A DNA stretch of 64,000 bases from Elizabethkingia meningoseptica_A (GCF_045762675.1 NZ_JBJDLK010000001.1:124001-188000); one strand, 5' to 3'; numbered from the stretch's first letter, positions 34,480-44,144 are shown. The notes: generated by a model from the letters alone, not told the origin. Program-made: numbers and translations.

Positions 34480-36678
34480 TTAACGGGTAAATAACATTTC
34501 TCTGTATTTTGTCAGTGGCCAAAGCTCATCGTCAACCATCATTTCCAATGCGTCAGAAGAATCTCTGATCGTATCGAATAAAGGTTTTACTTTGTTACAA
34601 TAAGCTTCTGCCTGTTTGTGGCTGTCTTTTGTATTTTTAGCTTTTTCTTTTTCAGCTAATAAATTGTCAACCCCTAATTTAACGTTGGACACATTTTCTG
34701 AGATCTGAGAAATAAGACTGATCTGCTCTTTTGCAAGCGCCTTGAATTCCTGGTCACCAAAGATTTCTTTTAATCCCTTCACGTTTTCAATCAGTCTGTT
34801 CTGGTATTTAAGTGCCGCCGGAATAATGTGGTTTCTTGCGATATCAGCTAATACTCTTGCTTCAATATCTATAACGGTAGAGTATTTTTCAAACTTAATC
34901 TCGTTTCTTGCTTCAAATTCACGGTGTGAGAAGATTCCAAGATCTTCATAAAGATCAGAAAACTTTTTATCCATCTCCTGTTTTAGTGCTTCAGGAGTTG
35001 TCTTTAAGTTGTTAAGACCTCTCTTTTTCGCTTCTTTCGCCCAGTCATCGGAATAACCGTCACCTTCGAAAAGAATATTTTTAAGCTGCTTAATGTACTC
35101 TCTCAGAACATTGAAAATAGCTTCGTCTTTCTTCAGTCCTTTTTCAATTAAAGCATCTACTTCATTTTTGAATACTCTCAACTGCTTCGCCATAATAGCG
35201 TTCATTACAATCATAGGTTCTGCACAGTTTGCAGAAGAACCTACCGCACGAATCTCAAACTTGTTTCCGGTGAAGGCAAACGGCGACGTTCTGTTTCTGT
35301 CGGTATTGTCCAGAAGGATTTCAGGGATTTTTCCAACCACATTCAGCTTTAGTTCTGTTTTTTCTTCCGGAGATAGTTTTCCGTCGGTTACTTTTTCCAG
35401 TTCTTCAAGAACAGAGAATAACTGGCTTCCGATAAATGCAGAGATAATTGCAGGCGGCGCTTCGTTGGCCCCCAGTCTGTGGTCGTTGCTTGCAGAAGCA
35501 ATACTCGCTCTTAATAAATCGGCATAATCATGAACCGCTTTCAGGGTATTCACAAAGAAGGTTAAGAACTGTAAGTTTTTCTTAGGGTTTTTTCCCGGAC
35601 TTAAAAGGTTCTCACCGGTATCGGTTGCCAAACTCCAGTTGTTGTGTTTTCCGCTTCCGTTTACACCAGCGAAAGGCTTTTCGTGGAACAGAATGTGGAA
35701 GTGGTGTTTGTGTGCAATTCTGGCCATCACATCCATTAGTAATGAATTGTGGTCTACCGCTACGTTTACTTCTTCAAACATTGGTGCCAGTTCAAACTGG
35801 TTCGGTGCTACTTCATTGTGGCGCGTGGTTACCGGAATTCCCAGTTTCATACACTCAATTTCCAGCTCCTTCATGAAGTTCATTACCCTTGTCGGAATAG
35901 AACCGAAGTAGTGGTCATCCAGCTGCTGTCCTTTTGCAGGAGAGTGGCCTAAAAGTGTTTTTCCGGTTAATACAAGATCCGGACGGGAAATATATAAGGC
36001 AGAGTCTACAAGGAAGTACTCCTGTTCCCAGCCTAATGTAGGCATTACCTTCGTTACATTTTTATCAAAATATGCTTTACAAACTTCAGTTGCAGCATCA
36101 TCCACAGCGTTTAAGGCTCTTAGTAAAGGAGTCTTGTAATCCAGTGCTTCTCCGGTATAAGAAATAAAGATGGAAGGAATACACAGGGTTGTTCCCATAA
36201 TAAATGCAGGAGATGTTGGATCCCATGCCGTGTATCCTCTTGCTTCAAAAGTATTTCTGATTCCGCCGTTCGGGAAAGAAGATGCATCCGGTTCCTGCTG
36301 GATCAGCATACCGCCGTTGAAACGCTCGATGGCTCTGTCGCCTTCAATAGGCGTGAAGAATGAATCGTGCTTTTCAGCAGTAGCACCTGTTAGTGGCTGA
36401 AACCAGTGGGTGTAGTGGGTTACCCCTTTGGACATTGCCCAGTCTTTCATGGCTACCGCAACCTGATCTGCGATATGACGCTGTATTCTGGAACCTTTTT
36501 TTATAGCATCCATAATAGAATTGAATGCTTCTTTGGTAAGGTACTCTCTCATGGTGTATTCCGAGAATACGTTGGAGCAGAAAAGTTCTGAAAGTTTTCC
36601 GGGTACTTCTACGAAGTTGTCTTGTCTGTAATCTCTGAACGGAAGTTCAGCAAGGGCTTTAAATCTTAATGTTGACAT
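34480..36678 (-). CDS. glnN: Glutamine synthetase type III
   Basis: This 732-residue enzyme joins ammonia and glutamate to form glutamine. Length and motifs mark type III, common in Bacteroidetes: GGMLIQQEPDASSFPNGG, TLGWEQEYFLVD, KPFAGVNGSGKHNNWS and NRTSPFAFTGNKFEIRAVGSS. The start at 36678 (MSTLRFKALAELPFRDY) is chosen because a -7 box lies at 36699-36706, downstream of the alternative ATG at 36711. Regulation by nitrogen is likely but not visible. Confidence 0.96.
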   Translation of the reverse strand: MSTLRFKALAELPFRDYRQDNFVEVPGKLSELFCSNVFSEYTMREYLTKEAFNSIMDAIKKGSRIQRHIADQVAVAMKDWAMSKGVTHYTHWFQPLTGATAEKHDSFFTPIEGDRAIERFNGGMLIQQEPDASSFPNGGIRNTFEARGYTAWDPTSPAFIMGTTLCIPSIFISYTGEALDYKTPLLRALNAVDDAATEVCKAYFDKNVTKVMPTLGWEQEYFLVDSALYISRPDLVLTGKTLLGHSPAKGQQLDDHYFGSIPTRVMNFMKELEIECMKLGIPVTTRHNEVAPNQFELAPMFEEVNVAVDHNSLLMDVMARIAHKHHFHILFHEKPFAGVNGSGKHNNWSLATDTGENLLSPGKNPKKNLQFLTFFVNTLKAVHDYADLLRASIASASNDHRLGANEAPPAIISAFIGSQLFSVLEELEKVTDGKLSPEEKTELKLNVVGKIPEILLDNTDRNRTSPFAFTGNKFEIRAVGSSANCAEPMIVMNAIMAKQLRVFKNEVDALIEKGLKKDEAIFNVLREYIKQLKNILFEGDGYSDDWAKEAKKRGLNNLKTTPEALKQEMDKKFSDLYEDLGIFSHREFEARNEIKFEKYSTVIDIEARVLADIARNHIIPAALKYQNRLIENVKGLKEIFGDQEFKALAKEQISLISQISENVSNVKLGVDNLLAEKEKAKNTKDSHKQAEAYCNKVKPLFDTIRDSSDALEMMVDDELWPLTKYREMLFTR

Positions 36679-36698
36679 CGTGGATTGATTTGATGATG

Positions 36699-36706
36699 CA
36701 AATGTA
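36699..36706 (-). promoter_or_regulatory. -7 box for glnN
   Basis: Minus-strand TACATTTG lies 20 bases upstream of the start at 36678. Confidence 0.65.
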
Positions 36707-37004
36707 AACAAATTTTAAAAATAAAATCATATACCCCTATTTTTTTTAGGGGTACTATGTAAAATTTAACATTTATTTTAATTTAAGCCTGTGTCTAAAA
36801 TTAGGGGTGAGTGGTTTTGATGGGGTGTTTGGTTGAAAATTACAAACCAATGAGGACTTTTAAAAGTATTGACCCTACGGGGCGCGCTTTCCGCTGCAAA
36901 TGTGAAACATTCAGCGAAGCCATTAAAAACAATAAATAAAACTGAGCTAATCCCTCACGCAAGTTCTGCGTAAAAGAGAGTAGGGAACAAATGAAATAAA
37001 TGAA
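36707..37004. other. Intergenic boundary between glnN and the defence operon
   Basis: About 300 bases with no recognised gene. It contains one 29-codon frame (36850-36939, plus strand, starting MRTFKSIDPTGRAF) and an atypically GC-rich patch (CCCTACGGGGCGCGC near 36876). This is the left edge of the accessory region. No integrase, tRNA or clear attachment repeat is present. The short frame could be a gene relic but is too short to support. Confidence 0.4.
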
Positions 37005-37913
37005 TTAAGAAATATGTGTCCTAAAAGCAGTTAGTATAATCGCTCTAGTCTTATCTGGTAGAAATGGAAGTACTATCTCTTCAAAATTTTGGTGTGATGC
37101 AACAATATACTTGCTAAGATATGTGTGATTTCTATTCTCCTGCTGACTACGTTGATATAATAAATCAATGTGATGATTAATCTTATCTACTAATTGATTA
37201 TTATCAATTCTTCCATTTTCTAGTTGAACAAAAAGAGAATTTATAGCATCCTTGAAATCATTTATAACTCGTTCTACACGATCTAGCTTTAATTCAAGAC
37301 GATTTAGTAAACAAATTCGGATAGTTGCTTCTCCTCGGCCTTCACCATCAATACCAACAATTCTAATTCCCTCACCATTTGGATCTATTTCAAATTCAAA
37401 ATAATCCTCCGGATGATCGACTTCGGGGTGTAGCAAATAAGGTCTTTCATTAAGTAACGGATTAACTCCGGCTTTGGATAAAGCAAGATTTATATTTCCA
37501 TCAGCCAATAATATCGGGGCTAATACTCTGGGGCCTATCACCGGAAATTTATTGTGTTTTGCTCCCTCTCTATTACAAGTTATGCAGGAAGGTATAAGAT
37601 TAGTCCATTCGTAGCAAAGCCAATAATATCCCGGATGCAAACCGTCTTCATTTACTCCTTTTTTGGGCCTATAATGTTCAATATCTGCCTTACAAATTCT
37701 TTCGCAATAGGCACATTTATTATGATATGCTATTGAGAGATGGTCTTCAACCCTCGATCTTTTTCCATCAGGATGATTGTATGCTTCTCTATAAATAGCA
37801 TCCGTAATTAAATTTTTATTACGAGTGCTTATTATTTTTAGTAATGCCTGGTATGTTTCGTCTGATGCTAAACAAGCTGTTTTATCTTCCTCTCTTTTTA
37901 TTACAAATCTCAT
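37005..37913 (-). CDS. PtuB-like HNH endonuclease (TIGR02646-like)
   Basis: This 302-residue protein has a zinc-stabilised HNH nuclease core in its first half: CAYC (67-70), EHYRPK (79-84), an NLIPSC segment and CITCN (110-114) followed by HNK. This pattern is that of the TIGR02646 family, which includes PtuB of Septu and the HNH partner of Ptu-containing retrons. The remaining 170 residues are helical and may contact the ATPase. Its ATG overlaps the stop of the ATPase gene by four bases, so the two are coupled. It is the last gene of the operon. It presumably cuts nucleic acid when licensed by the ATPase (inference). Confidence 0.8.
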   Translation of the reverse strand: MRFVIKREEDKTACLASDETYQALLKIISTRNKNLITDAIYREAYNHPDGKRSRVEDHLSIAYHNKCAYCERICKADIEHYRPKKGVNEDGLHPGYYWLCYEWTNLIPSCITCNREGAKHNKFPVIGPRVLAPILLADGNINLALSKAGVNPLLNERPYLLHPEVDHPEDYFEFEIDPNGEGIRIVGIDGEGRGEATIRICLLNRLELKLDRVERVINDFKDAINSLFVQLENGRIDNNQLVDKINHHIDLLYQRSQQENRNHTYLSKYIVASHQNFEEIVLPFLPDKTRAIILTAFRTHIS

Positions 37914-39625
37914 TGTCTTCTGGATTTAAATAAATAAATCAATTGCTGTTCTTTTTCGTCAGTAAGAAAAGAGGATATTCGCTTTTGAACTATATCATTA
38001 AATTCTATATCTGAATAATTTGTCTCAGTTCTTACTAATTTCTTTTGATCATGACTTTCTGGTATAATATCGTCTAACCCAAAAATTGGTGACGTTAGTA
38101 TTGTATTTGGTAAAAGATCTCCTAACTCTAATAATTCATCTAATCTTCTTATTTTGACTCCTTCAGCAGAGTTTCTTTCTACTCTAAATATTTGACTATT
38201 TTTAGGTGCTCCTAAGAAAGAAATGGGACTATGTGTAGATGCAATAAATTGAACTTTTGGAAATGTCTTACTGAGTTGTTGGACGATTTGCTTCTGTAAT
38301 TTTGGGTGTAGGTGTATGTCGATCTCATCAATTAAAACAATTCCGGTAAACTCAGACGGGTCATTGACATCTGGTTGTTGATTATATAATCTGATTAAGA
38401 TATCACCTATCATAGCAATCATACTCTTTAGACCTGATGCTAATTTATCGAAGGTTACTTTCGCAAATTCTGCTTCTTCATGGTCTTTTTCAATATATGT
38501 AGTTACTGAGACGCCGTCGATTTGATCATCGAATTTAATGTCATATAGATTTGGTAATATATCGGTAAGAATCTCAGTTATATAATTTTCCCGTTTGTCA
38601 AATTGAATGCGTTGCTGACTGCGCCAAATATCAAACTGATATTGTAAATCAATCAGGTGTGTTTCATCATTAAATAGAGATGATGTTAATTCTGTGGAAA
38701 TAAATTCTAAGTTTTTTGAATCTAATCCATGAGTGGTCTTGAGTCTGGATTGTCCATAGGCTGCAAAACCATTTGTCAATGGAAAAGTATCGTTTTCTAT
38801 GGTTTGGTTATATGGATATGAGTAAGTAATTGTATCAGATGAGGACAAGAATAATTTTAGGCTAATTTCAGCATTTTCATCTTCAAATCCACTTGTTTGT
38901 ATTTTTTGATTACAAATTGCGGTAGCAATAGCCCTAAGGATAGATGTTTTACCAGTACCATTTTCTCCTGTGAAAAATATCCATTGAGATGAAAAAGGGA
39001 TTTCATTTATTTGAAGATTCTTAATAGGGCCATAATTAACAATTTCTATCTCACTTATTTTTATAGGTTTTTGAGTTTCAATTGAATTTTCTATGAAGAT
39101 ATTCTCTCTATACCTATCAATTTTTTCTTTTTGCTTTTCAAAGTCTACTGCTTCTATAAAAAATATACCATTCTTAATTATAGGGAAGAAAGACATTGCA
39201 TTTTCTGATATTATATTGTCAATTATAACTTTATCGGTCTTGATGAAATTTTTTAAACTTTCCAGATAATTCCCTTGATAGTTTTTTTGATATCTTATTC
39301 CACTTGACCGAAGCCCTAATTTATTTACAAAATATTGAGTTATAAATCGTCTTTTTTCATCAGAATCGGAAGTATTAATTTCAAGATAAGTATTTCCAGA
39401 ATCTAGAAGAATTATAAAAATGATATTAGGCGTTTTGTTTTTCCAATCCATTCCTGTCCAGAATGAAACTGCTAAATACCATTCGTTACCATAGAACCAA
39501 TAGCCTTTATCTAAACGACTTTCTCTATTACTTTTACGAAAAGTGAATCTAAATGAAGGATCTTTTTGCCAATGCTTAATGAGCAAATTATATACTTCGT
39601 TCTGTACTGTATTTACGTTTAGCAT
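37910..39625 (-). CDS. PtuA-like ABC-type ATPase with long N-terminal extension
   Basis: This 571-residue SMC/ABC-like ATPase has Walker A GENGTGKT (220-227), a likely signature region near LASGLKSMIAM (395-405), Walker B VLIDEIDIHLHP (430-441) and the H-loop STHSP (463-467). Proteins of this type pair with HNH nucleases in Septu (PtuA-PtuB), and the next gene is such an HNH protein with four-base overlap. Unusually, about 185 residues precede the beginning of the ATPase core (SEIEIVNYGPIKNL at 191). This extension is unfamiliar and contains WFYGNEWYLAVSFWTG. It may sense phage or nucleic acid. A Toprim domain is not seen, so it is not an OLD nuclease. Confidence 0.8.
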   Translation of the reverse strand: MLNVNTVQNEVYNLLIKHWQKDPSFRFTFRKSNRESRLDKGYWFYGNEWYLAVSFWTGMDWKNKTPNIIFIILLDSGNTYLEINTSDSDEKRRFITQYFVNKLGLRSSGIRYQKNYQGNYLESLKNFIKTDKVIIDNIISENAMSFFPIIKNGIFFIEAVDFEKQKEKIDRYRENIFIENSIETQKPIKISEIEIVNYGPIKNLQINEIPFSSQWIFFTGENGTGKTSILRAIATAICNQKIQTSGFEDENAEISLKLFLSSSDTITYSYPYNQTIENDTFPLTNGFAAYGQSRLKTTHGLDSKNLEFISTELTSSLFNDETHLIDLQYQFDIWRSQQRIQFDKRENYITEILTDILPNLYDIKFDDQIDGVSVTTYIEKDHEEAEFAKVTFDKLASGLKSMIAMIGDILIRLYNQQPDVNDPSEFTGIVLIDEIDIHLHPKLQKQIVQQLSKTFPKVQFIASTHSPISFLGAPKNSQIFRVERNSAEGVKIRRLDELLELGDLLPNTILTSPIFGLDDIIPESHDQKKLVRTETNYSDIEFNDIVQKRISSFLTDEKEQQLIYLFKSRRQ

Positions 39626-39636
39626 AGCAGATTAAT

Positions 39637-41766
39637 TTATTTCATTACTATATATGATACGAATTTGTTTGCTTCACTTTTACTAGGTCTTCTCTCAGTA
39701 CCCCACTTATTGGTTCCAATATTTTCATTCAGAAAGCGACTAACACATTGCTGGGCCAAATCGTCTCTGTCTACTATGTTATTCGGAAGTCCTTCAAGTA
39801 TTTTTGATTTTAACCACATCCAATGAACATCATTATTCTTCAATTTTTTTAGAAAATCATTATCAGCATTAATCTTTTTAAAGGCACTAATAATAAACAT
39901 TTCTATAGTATCTTCTTGTGATTCATCCGGATTATAACCTTTTTCATCGTCTATTTTAATCTCTACTGTTCCCACTTCATTTCTAACTTCTTCAAGTTTT
40001 TTATCAAATTTTTCTCGAAGAATAATGCTAAATGTATTCCCAGCAGGCTTATTATATTTTATATCTTTTACCTCAAATAATTTTTCAAAACTTAAAACTC
40101 TTAAAGAAATAGGATATGGTTTGCCCCCGGAACTACTCCAGAATATTCCGTTTCCGGGAATAGGTTCATTTAATAACGAACTTAGCAAGTCATTACTAAA
40201 ATGGGCATTGGCCTTACGCAGTGCTCCTAGATCTACAGCAGAGAGTAAATGAAAGATAAACCAATTATCTCCCTGACTTAATATTTCATCTGATATACTT
40301 CCTGGTTGCTGTGTAATTAAAACAGTTCCTAAACCAAATTTTCTTCCTTCTTTAACCCATGCAATATAAGGGCTATCTGCTCCGCCTGAATTTCCTAGTA
40401 CAGATTGGGCTTCTTCTATAACAGCTATTGTGGGAATACTATCCGGTTCTTCCTTTGTAAATTCTGTCTGATTGTGTTCAAATATTTGTTGAAGAATGAT
40501 ACCTGAAAGTATCAGTCCGTTGGCTCCACGCATCTGCGATATATCTACTACACATAGTTTCCCATTACGAAGTGAGTCAAAAAGTTTATCTAACATTTGA
40601 CTGCCGGGATCATGTATAAGTCTAATAATGGTTGTAATATTAGAACGAATTGCAAATATCTCAGCATCTTGCCTGTCATTATTTCGATCAGCTAGTATAA
40701 TCTCTCTTAAATCTTCTATAGGAGTGGTGTTTCTGTGAATATTGACTAGATCTATCAACTTTTTCCAATTAGCTGGATTGAGTCCCTTTAGCTTTTGAAC
40801 ATTTTGTTGGCTTTGTCTCTCTGGAGGAAGTGCTATGGATATTACTTCTGCAGGCCTTAATCTTCTTATATCAAGACGAATAGTTCCTGCAACAAAAGAT
40901 TGATAGAATGGACTAGTAGATTTCTTATCAGTAAACACAACTACTTTGTCTTCTAAATGTGGTACATCGCATAGCCCAGGTCTGCCACTATCATCTGGCC
41001 AAAAGTATTCTCCATCCGGATCAAATATAATAGTGCCGACAAGGGATTGTTTTCCTTGTTTCTTTGTGATGAATGGAGGTTTTTCGTAAAGATTGCTAAA
41101 GAGAAGTTTTACTAGATTGGATTTTCCAAAACCTGCTCTTGCAAATACAAATGATCTTCTGGATACTAGCTGTTCAATCTTAAATTTTGTTATTACTTCC
41201 GGGGATTTTGGAACCATCCATGACTCTAACACAGCATGTGTATCACTTTTACTTCCATTATATACAAATTCTCCATAAGCTAAGTATCCAAAAGCTGGTG
41301 CTGGTTTACCTCCTTCGCCAACAATATTATGTCCAGCCACTTCTTGTAGGATGCCATCCGATAAGAAGGCTACTTTACTTCCTACATGTGGTAATCTTCT
41401 ATGAGAAGGTGCAAAATCTATTTTTTTTCCATTGACTCGTATAACCCCAAGAACCCGAATATCAACTTTATATTTTAAATAACCTTCTCTCAGATCTTCC
41501 GATACTTCTCTTCCTTCAGAAATAGCTCTTATTGCATAATCTTCACCCGCTGTGCCTGCTAATTTACCTAATGCCGAAACAGAAGTAATTCGACCAAGAA
41601 CAGCTTCATTGTCACCTTCTAATGCTACTATTAAAAACTGCCCATGCATCGGGATATTTTGAAATATGTTATCGTATTTTAGAACAATATCTGCGTGAAA
41701 CTCTAGTCCACCATCACTGAATCCTTTAAAGATTCCTACTATTTTATCTTCTGGAAATAATGTCAT
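39637..41766 (-). CDS. herA: HerA-like DNA translocase (DUF87/HAS-barrel ATPase)
   Basis: This 709-residue protein begins with a HAS-barrel-like beta domain (about 1-150), followed by a RecA-type motor with Walker A FARAGFGKSN (208-217) and Walker B TIAVIEEAQ (446-454), with VLITQQPGSI as sensor region. This is the HerA/FtsK-superfamily plan. HerA forms hexamers that pump DNA and activates the NurA nuclease. The C-terminal extension after about 560 is unusually long and helical. NurA precedes it with a TAATG overlap, 11 bases separate it from the ATPase. Role in defence is inferred from context. Confidence 0.85.
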   Translation of the reverse strand: MTLFPEDKIVGIFKGFSDGGLEFHADIVLKYDNIFQNIPMHGQFLIVALEGDNEAVLGRITSVSALGKLAGTAGEDYAIRAISEGREVSEDLREGYLKYKVDIRVLGVIRVNGKKIDFAPSHRRLPHVGSKVAFLSDGILQEVAGHNIVGEGGKPAPAFGYLAYGEFVYNGSKSDTHAVLESWMVPKSPEVITKFKIEQLVSRRSFVFARAGFGKSNLVKLLFSNLYEKPPFITKKQGKQSLVGTIIFDPDGEYFWPDDSGRPGLCDVPHLEDKVVVFTDKKSTSPFYQSFVAGTIRLDIRRLRPAEVISIALPPERQSQQNVQKLKGLNPANWKKLIDLVNIHRNTTPIEDLREIILADRNNDRQDAEIFAIRSNITTIIRLIHDPGSQMLDKLFDSLRNGKLCVVDISQMRGANGLILSGIILQQIFEHNQTEFTKEEPDSIPTIAVIEEAQSVLGNSGGADSPYIAWVKEGRKFGLGTVLITQQPGSISDEILSQGDNWFIFHLLSAVDLGALRKANAHFSNDLLSSLLNEPIPGNGIFWSSSGGKPYPISLRVLSFEKLFEVKDIKYNKPAGNTFSIILREKFDKKLEEVRNEVGTVEIKIDDEKGYNPDESQEDTIEMFIISAFKKINADNDFLKKLKNNDVHWMWLKSKILEGLPNNIVDRDDLAQQCVSRFLNENIGTNKWGTERRPSKSEANKFVSYIVMK

Positions 41767-42944
41767 TATTGTCTATTTGTTATTGATGAGTTACCTAAAG
41801 TTTGGTAATCTATTATGTCTTTTTTTTCTTCCGGCAAAAGATTTTTAATTGCATTAACTACTTCATCCTGAAGGATATCTAGGTCAAAATCAATAACCTG
41901 TGCATACTCTAAAGCTCTTTGTAGGCATGAGGGATAATGAGGTGTTGGGAATCCGTCTAATGTATCCATATATAAGTATCCAAATATTTCGGCATCAGTA
42001 GAAGTTTGAGAATTCAAAAGGTCTATTGCCCAAACCGGATCGCCATTTTTTTTACCAAATCGAACTAAATATAGCTCTCCCATTGAATATTTATTTACTT
42101 CTCGATCTACTTCTTCTTCCTCTCCATCAACTCTTTTCATATATTCTTTCCATACATATGAATTTCTTTCCATTTCTTCGGGGACTTTGGCATATCTCGG
42201 TTCTCCTGAGGGGAAGATGTTTTCTATTTGCATTGCTAATGAATATCTAGATAATACCTGGCTATGTTTTGCTAAACCAACAAAGAAAACTTTAATCCTT
42301 TTTTGTTTATATGCAGTTTCGATTGCGGCATTAATCTTTTTCATCATTTCTATAAAAAGAGGCCTTTTATTTGCTGCATCATATTTGAATATTTTGCTCC
42401 TTAAAAGCCCATCTTTTACAACTACTGTATTGCTTGCAAAACCCTCGTAGCAAATTTTATGATATAGTACAGCCCATTCACATAAATCTCTATATGTTAA
42501 TACCCATGATTTTGAAATTTCCGTTGGATTTTCTCTCATTTTTTTTCCTGAGGGAATCATAGGACTCAACTCATTTAAAGTTTTACAATCCAGATCTTTC
42601 ATTAGTATACCTAAAAGGGTTTGAGGGTTCCCTAAATCATCGAATTGTCTTTGGCTTAATATATCGGTATCTGTTGTTGGCGTAACAACATCTAAACATA
42701 GGTTATTCCCATATGAATCTACAACTCTGATTATTTGGAAATAAAAAGGATTGTAAATTAATTTATTATTAGTGCCATCAGTTGCAACTAAAGAAAATGT
42801 GGTTATATTTCTTGATTTAATTACACGCACATTTGGTTTCATTAGATTTGCTTCAGCCCGGAGATCTTCCAATAAATTTTTATCGACTATCGCACATTCT
42901 TGGATGGCTCTTTTGATTTGCGGTATTTCTTCAGGATCAAACAT
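41766..42944 (-). CDS. nurA: NurA-domain nuclease
   Basis: This 392-residue protein has the NurA layout: an RNase H-like core beginning VATDGTNN with the first metal aspartate (Asp56), then VVVKDGLLRS (Asp178) and FVGLAKHSQV (221-230). NurA acts as a manganese-dependent 5' to 3' exo- and endonuclease in complex with HerA in archaea, and in bacteria this pair is found in defence loci. The HerA gene follows with one-base overlap (TAATG), implying fixed stoichiometry. Start follows the methylase stop by two bases. Confidence 0.82.
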   Translation of the reverse strand: MFDPEEIPQIKRAIQECAIVDKNLLEDLRAEANLMKPNVRVIKSRNITTFSLVATDGTNNKLIYNPFYFQIIRVVDSYGNNLCLDVVTPTTDTDILSQRQFDDLGNPQTLLGILMKDLDCKTLNELSPMIPSGKKMRENPTEISKSWVLTYRDLCEWAVLYHKICYEGFASNTVVVKDGLLRSKIFKYDAANKRPLFIEMMKKINAAIETAYKQKRIKVFFVGLAKHSQVLSRYSLAMQIENIFPSGEPRYAKVPEEMERNSYVWKEYMKRVDGEEEEVDREVNKYSMGELYLVRFGKKNGDPVWAIDLLNSQTSTDAEIFGYLYMDTLDGFPTPHYPSCLQRALEYAQVIDFDLDILQDEVVNAIKNLLPEEKKDIIDYQTLGNSSITNRQ

Positions 42945-42946
42945 TC

Positions 42947-44077
42947 TTAAATATTTAAAGTAGCATATACATCTATCTCTTCTACATAATTACCTGTAGT
43001 TCCTTTAAATTGATTTGCTTGTCGATTAGCTGATTTTGGTTCACCTGCAGAACGTATAGAACTAATTTTCCAGCCACAATCAGCTATTTCTAAAGATTCT
43101 TTTATTAATTCGCGTGGAGTCTTTTTTGATTTACTTGGTAATGCTCCGAAACGAATTATTAATTTAGCATCGGGCATACATTTAGGTGCGGTATTAGCCC
43201 AAACTTTAGCTAAATCATTCATAAATACTGATTCAGAACCATGTTTTAGTTGTGTCTGATTAGTATAATCTACTTGACTGCTTCCCCCTAAAAACCAATT
43301 TCTTAACCATTGATCTTGTTCATAAGTTGACATGCCATAGTAAGGTGGAGAAGTAATTACTCTGGTTATTTTATTTTCAAATGTATTTGTTAGTGATCTA
43401 CTATCTCCTAATAAAATAGCACCATCAACTTTCTTTAGTTGATGTTCATTAAATATATATTTAGATCTTCTTTCAACAAGATCTAATAAATTAACTTCCG
43501 AAGGCATGAGCATATTTTTTCTCCAATACTGAATAGAATAATTTGGCTTGGTAGAGAATGTACGCGGCATTTGATTAGATAAATATGAAGGTTGGGTTTT
43601 CATTTTCGGCCCATGTAAAATACCTAGAATTAAAGCTCTTAGCGAAATATCTATATCATCCAATAATTCTTCATTAATGAAGTAATTTCTCAATTTACAT
43701 ATATTAATAAGGGTATTTGGGTGATAAGCCAACTCCCAAAATTCTCCCTGTGGAATATCTATAGGATCGTGTTCTTCCAGAATATCAACACATCTTGAAT
43801 AAATTTGATTTTGATCTACATGCTGTAATTTTGATTGTGCAACCGCATGGGCAATCGGGTTACTATCAATTCCATAAGAATTCAATCCTAATAATCGAGC
43901 AGCAAAATTTGTAGTTCCCCGTCCACAAAATGGATCATAAACTACATCTGTTTTTTTTGTCTTTTGTAAAACGCGATATGGAAAAGACAAAGGAAACATT
44001 GTAAAATAAGGACAAATTGTATTTAGTCTTAATTTAGGGTTTAATTTATTGTTTATAATGGCTTTACTCTTTGACAT
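42947..44077 (-). CDS. DNA methyltransferase (amino-group, SPPY type)
   Basis: This 376-residue SAM-dependent enzyme has motif I YDPFCGRGTT (47-56) close to the N-terminus and catalytic motif IV TSPPYY (242-247) far behind it. SPPY is common in N4-cytosine and some N6-adenine methylases. The order I before IV differs from the beta-class order. The region between them is long and may hold target recognition. It is the first gene of the five-gene operon. It could mark self DNA against the NurA/HNH nucleases, or be part of sensing. RNA methylation (Trm11-like) is a less likely alternative. Confidence 0.8.
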   Translation of the reverse strand: MSKSKAIINNKLNPKLRLNTICPYFTMFPLSFPYRVLQKTKKTDVVYDPFCGRGTTNFAARLLGLNSYGIDSNPIAHAVAQSKLQHVDQNQIYSRCVDILEEHDPIDIPQGEFWELAYHPNTLINICKLRNYFINEELLDDIDISLRALILGILHGPKMKTQPSYLSNQMPRTFSTKPNYSIQYWRKNMLMPSEVNLLDLVERRSKYIFNEHQLKKVDGAILLGDSRSLTNTFENKITRVITSPPYYGMSTYEQDQWLRNWFLGGSSQVDYTNQTQLKHGSESVFMNDLAKVWANTAPKCMPDAKLIIRFGALPSKSKKTPRELIKESLEIADCGWKISSIRSAGEPKSANRQANQFKGTTGNYVEEIDVYATLNI

Positions 44078-44120
44078 TCTTATTATACTTATTATGGGTA
44101 ATTTTTTTATTCAAAACATG

Positions 44121-44128
44121 CAAATTTA
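44121..44128 (-). promoter_or_regulatory. -7 box of the five-gene defence operon
   Basis: Minus-strand TAAATTTG is 43 bases upstream of the methylase ATG and gives the operon its own promoter downstream of the XRE gene. Confidence 0.6.
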
Positions 44129-44144
44129 CACGATTTTGAAGAGA

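Noticed and set aside
36850..36939. 29-codon plus-strand frame starting MRTFKSIDPTGRAF
   Set aside because: Too short and without a recognised family; kept only as part of the intergenic note.
37910..39625. OLD-family nuclease call for the ATPase
   Set aside because: No Toprim domain is visible after the Walker B and H-loop; the partner HNH gene supplies the nuclease function.
37005..44077. Known named systems: BREX, Dnd, DISARM or classical restriction-modification
   Set aside because: No PglX/BrxC, DndCDE, DISARM helicase or Type I/II/III subunits were found. The proteins fit NurA-HerA plus Ptu modules instead.
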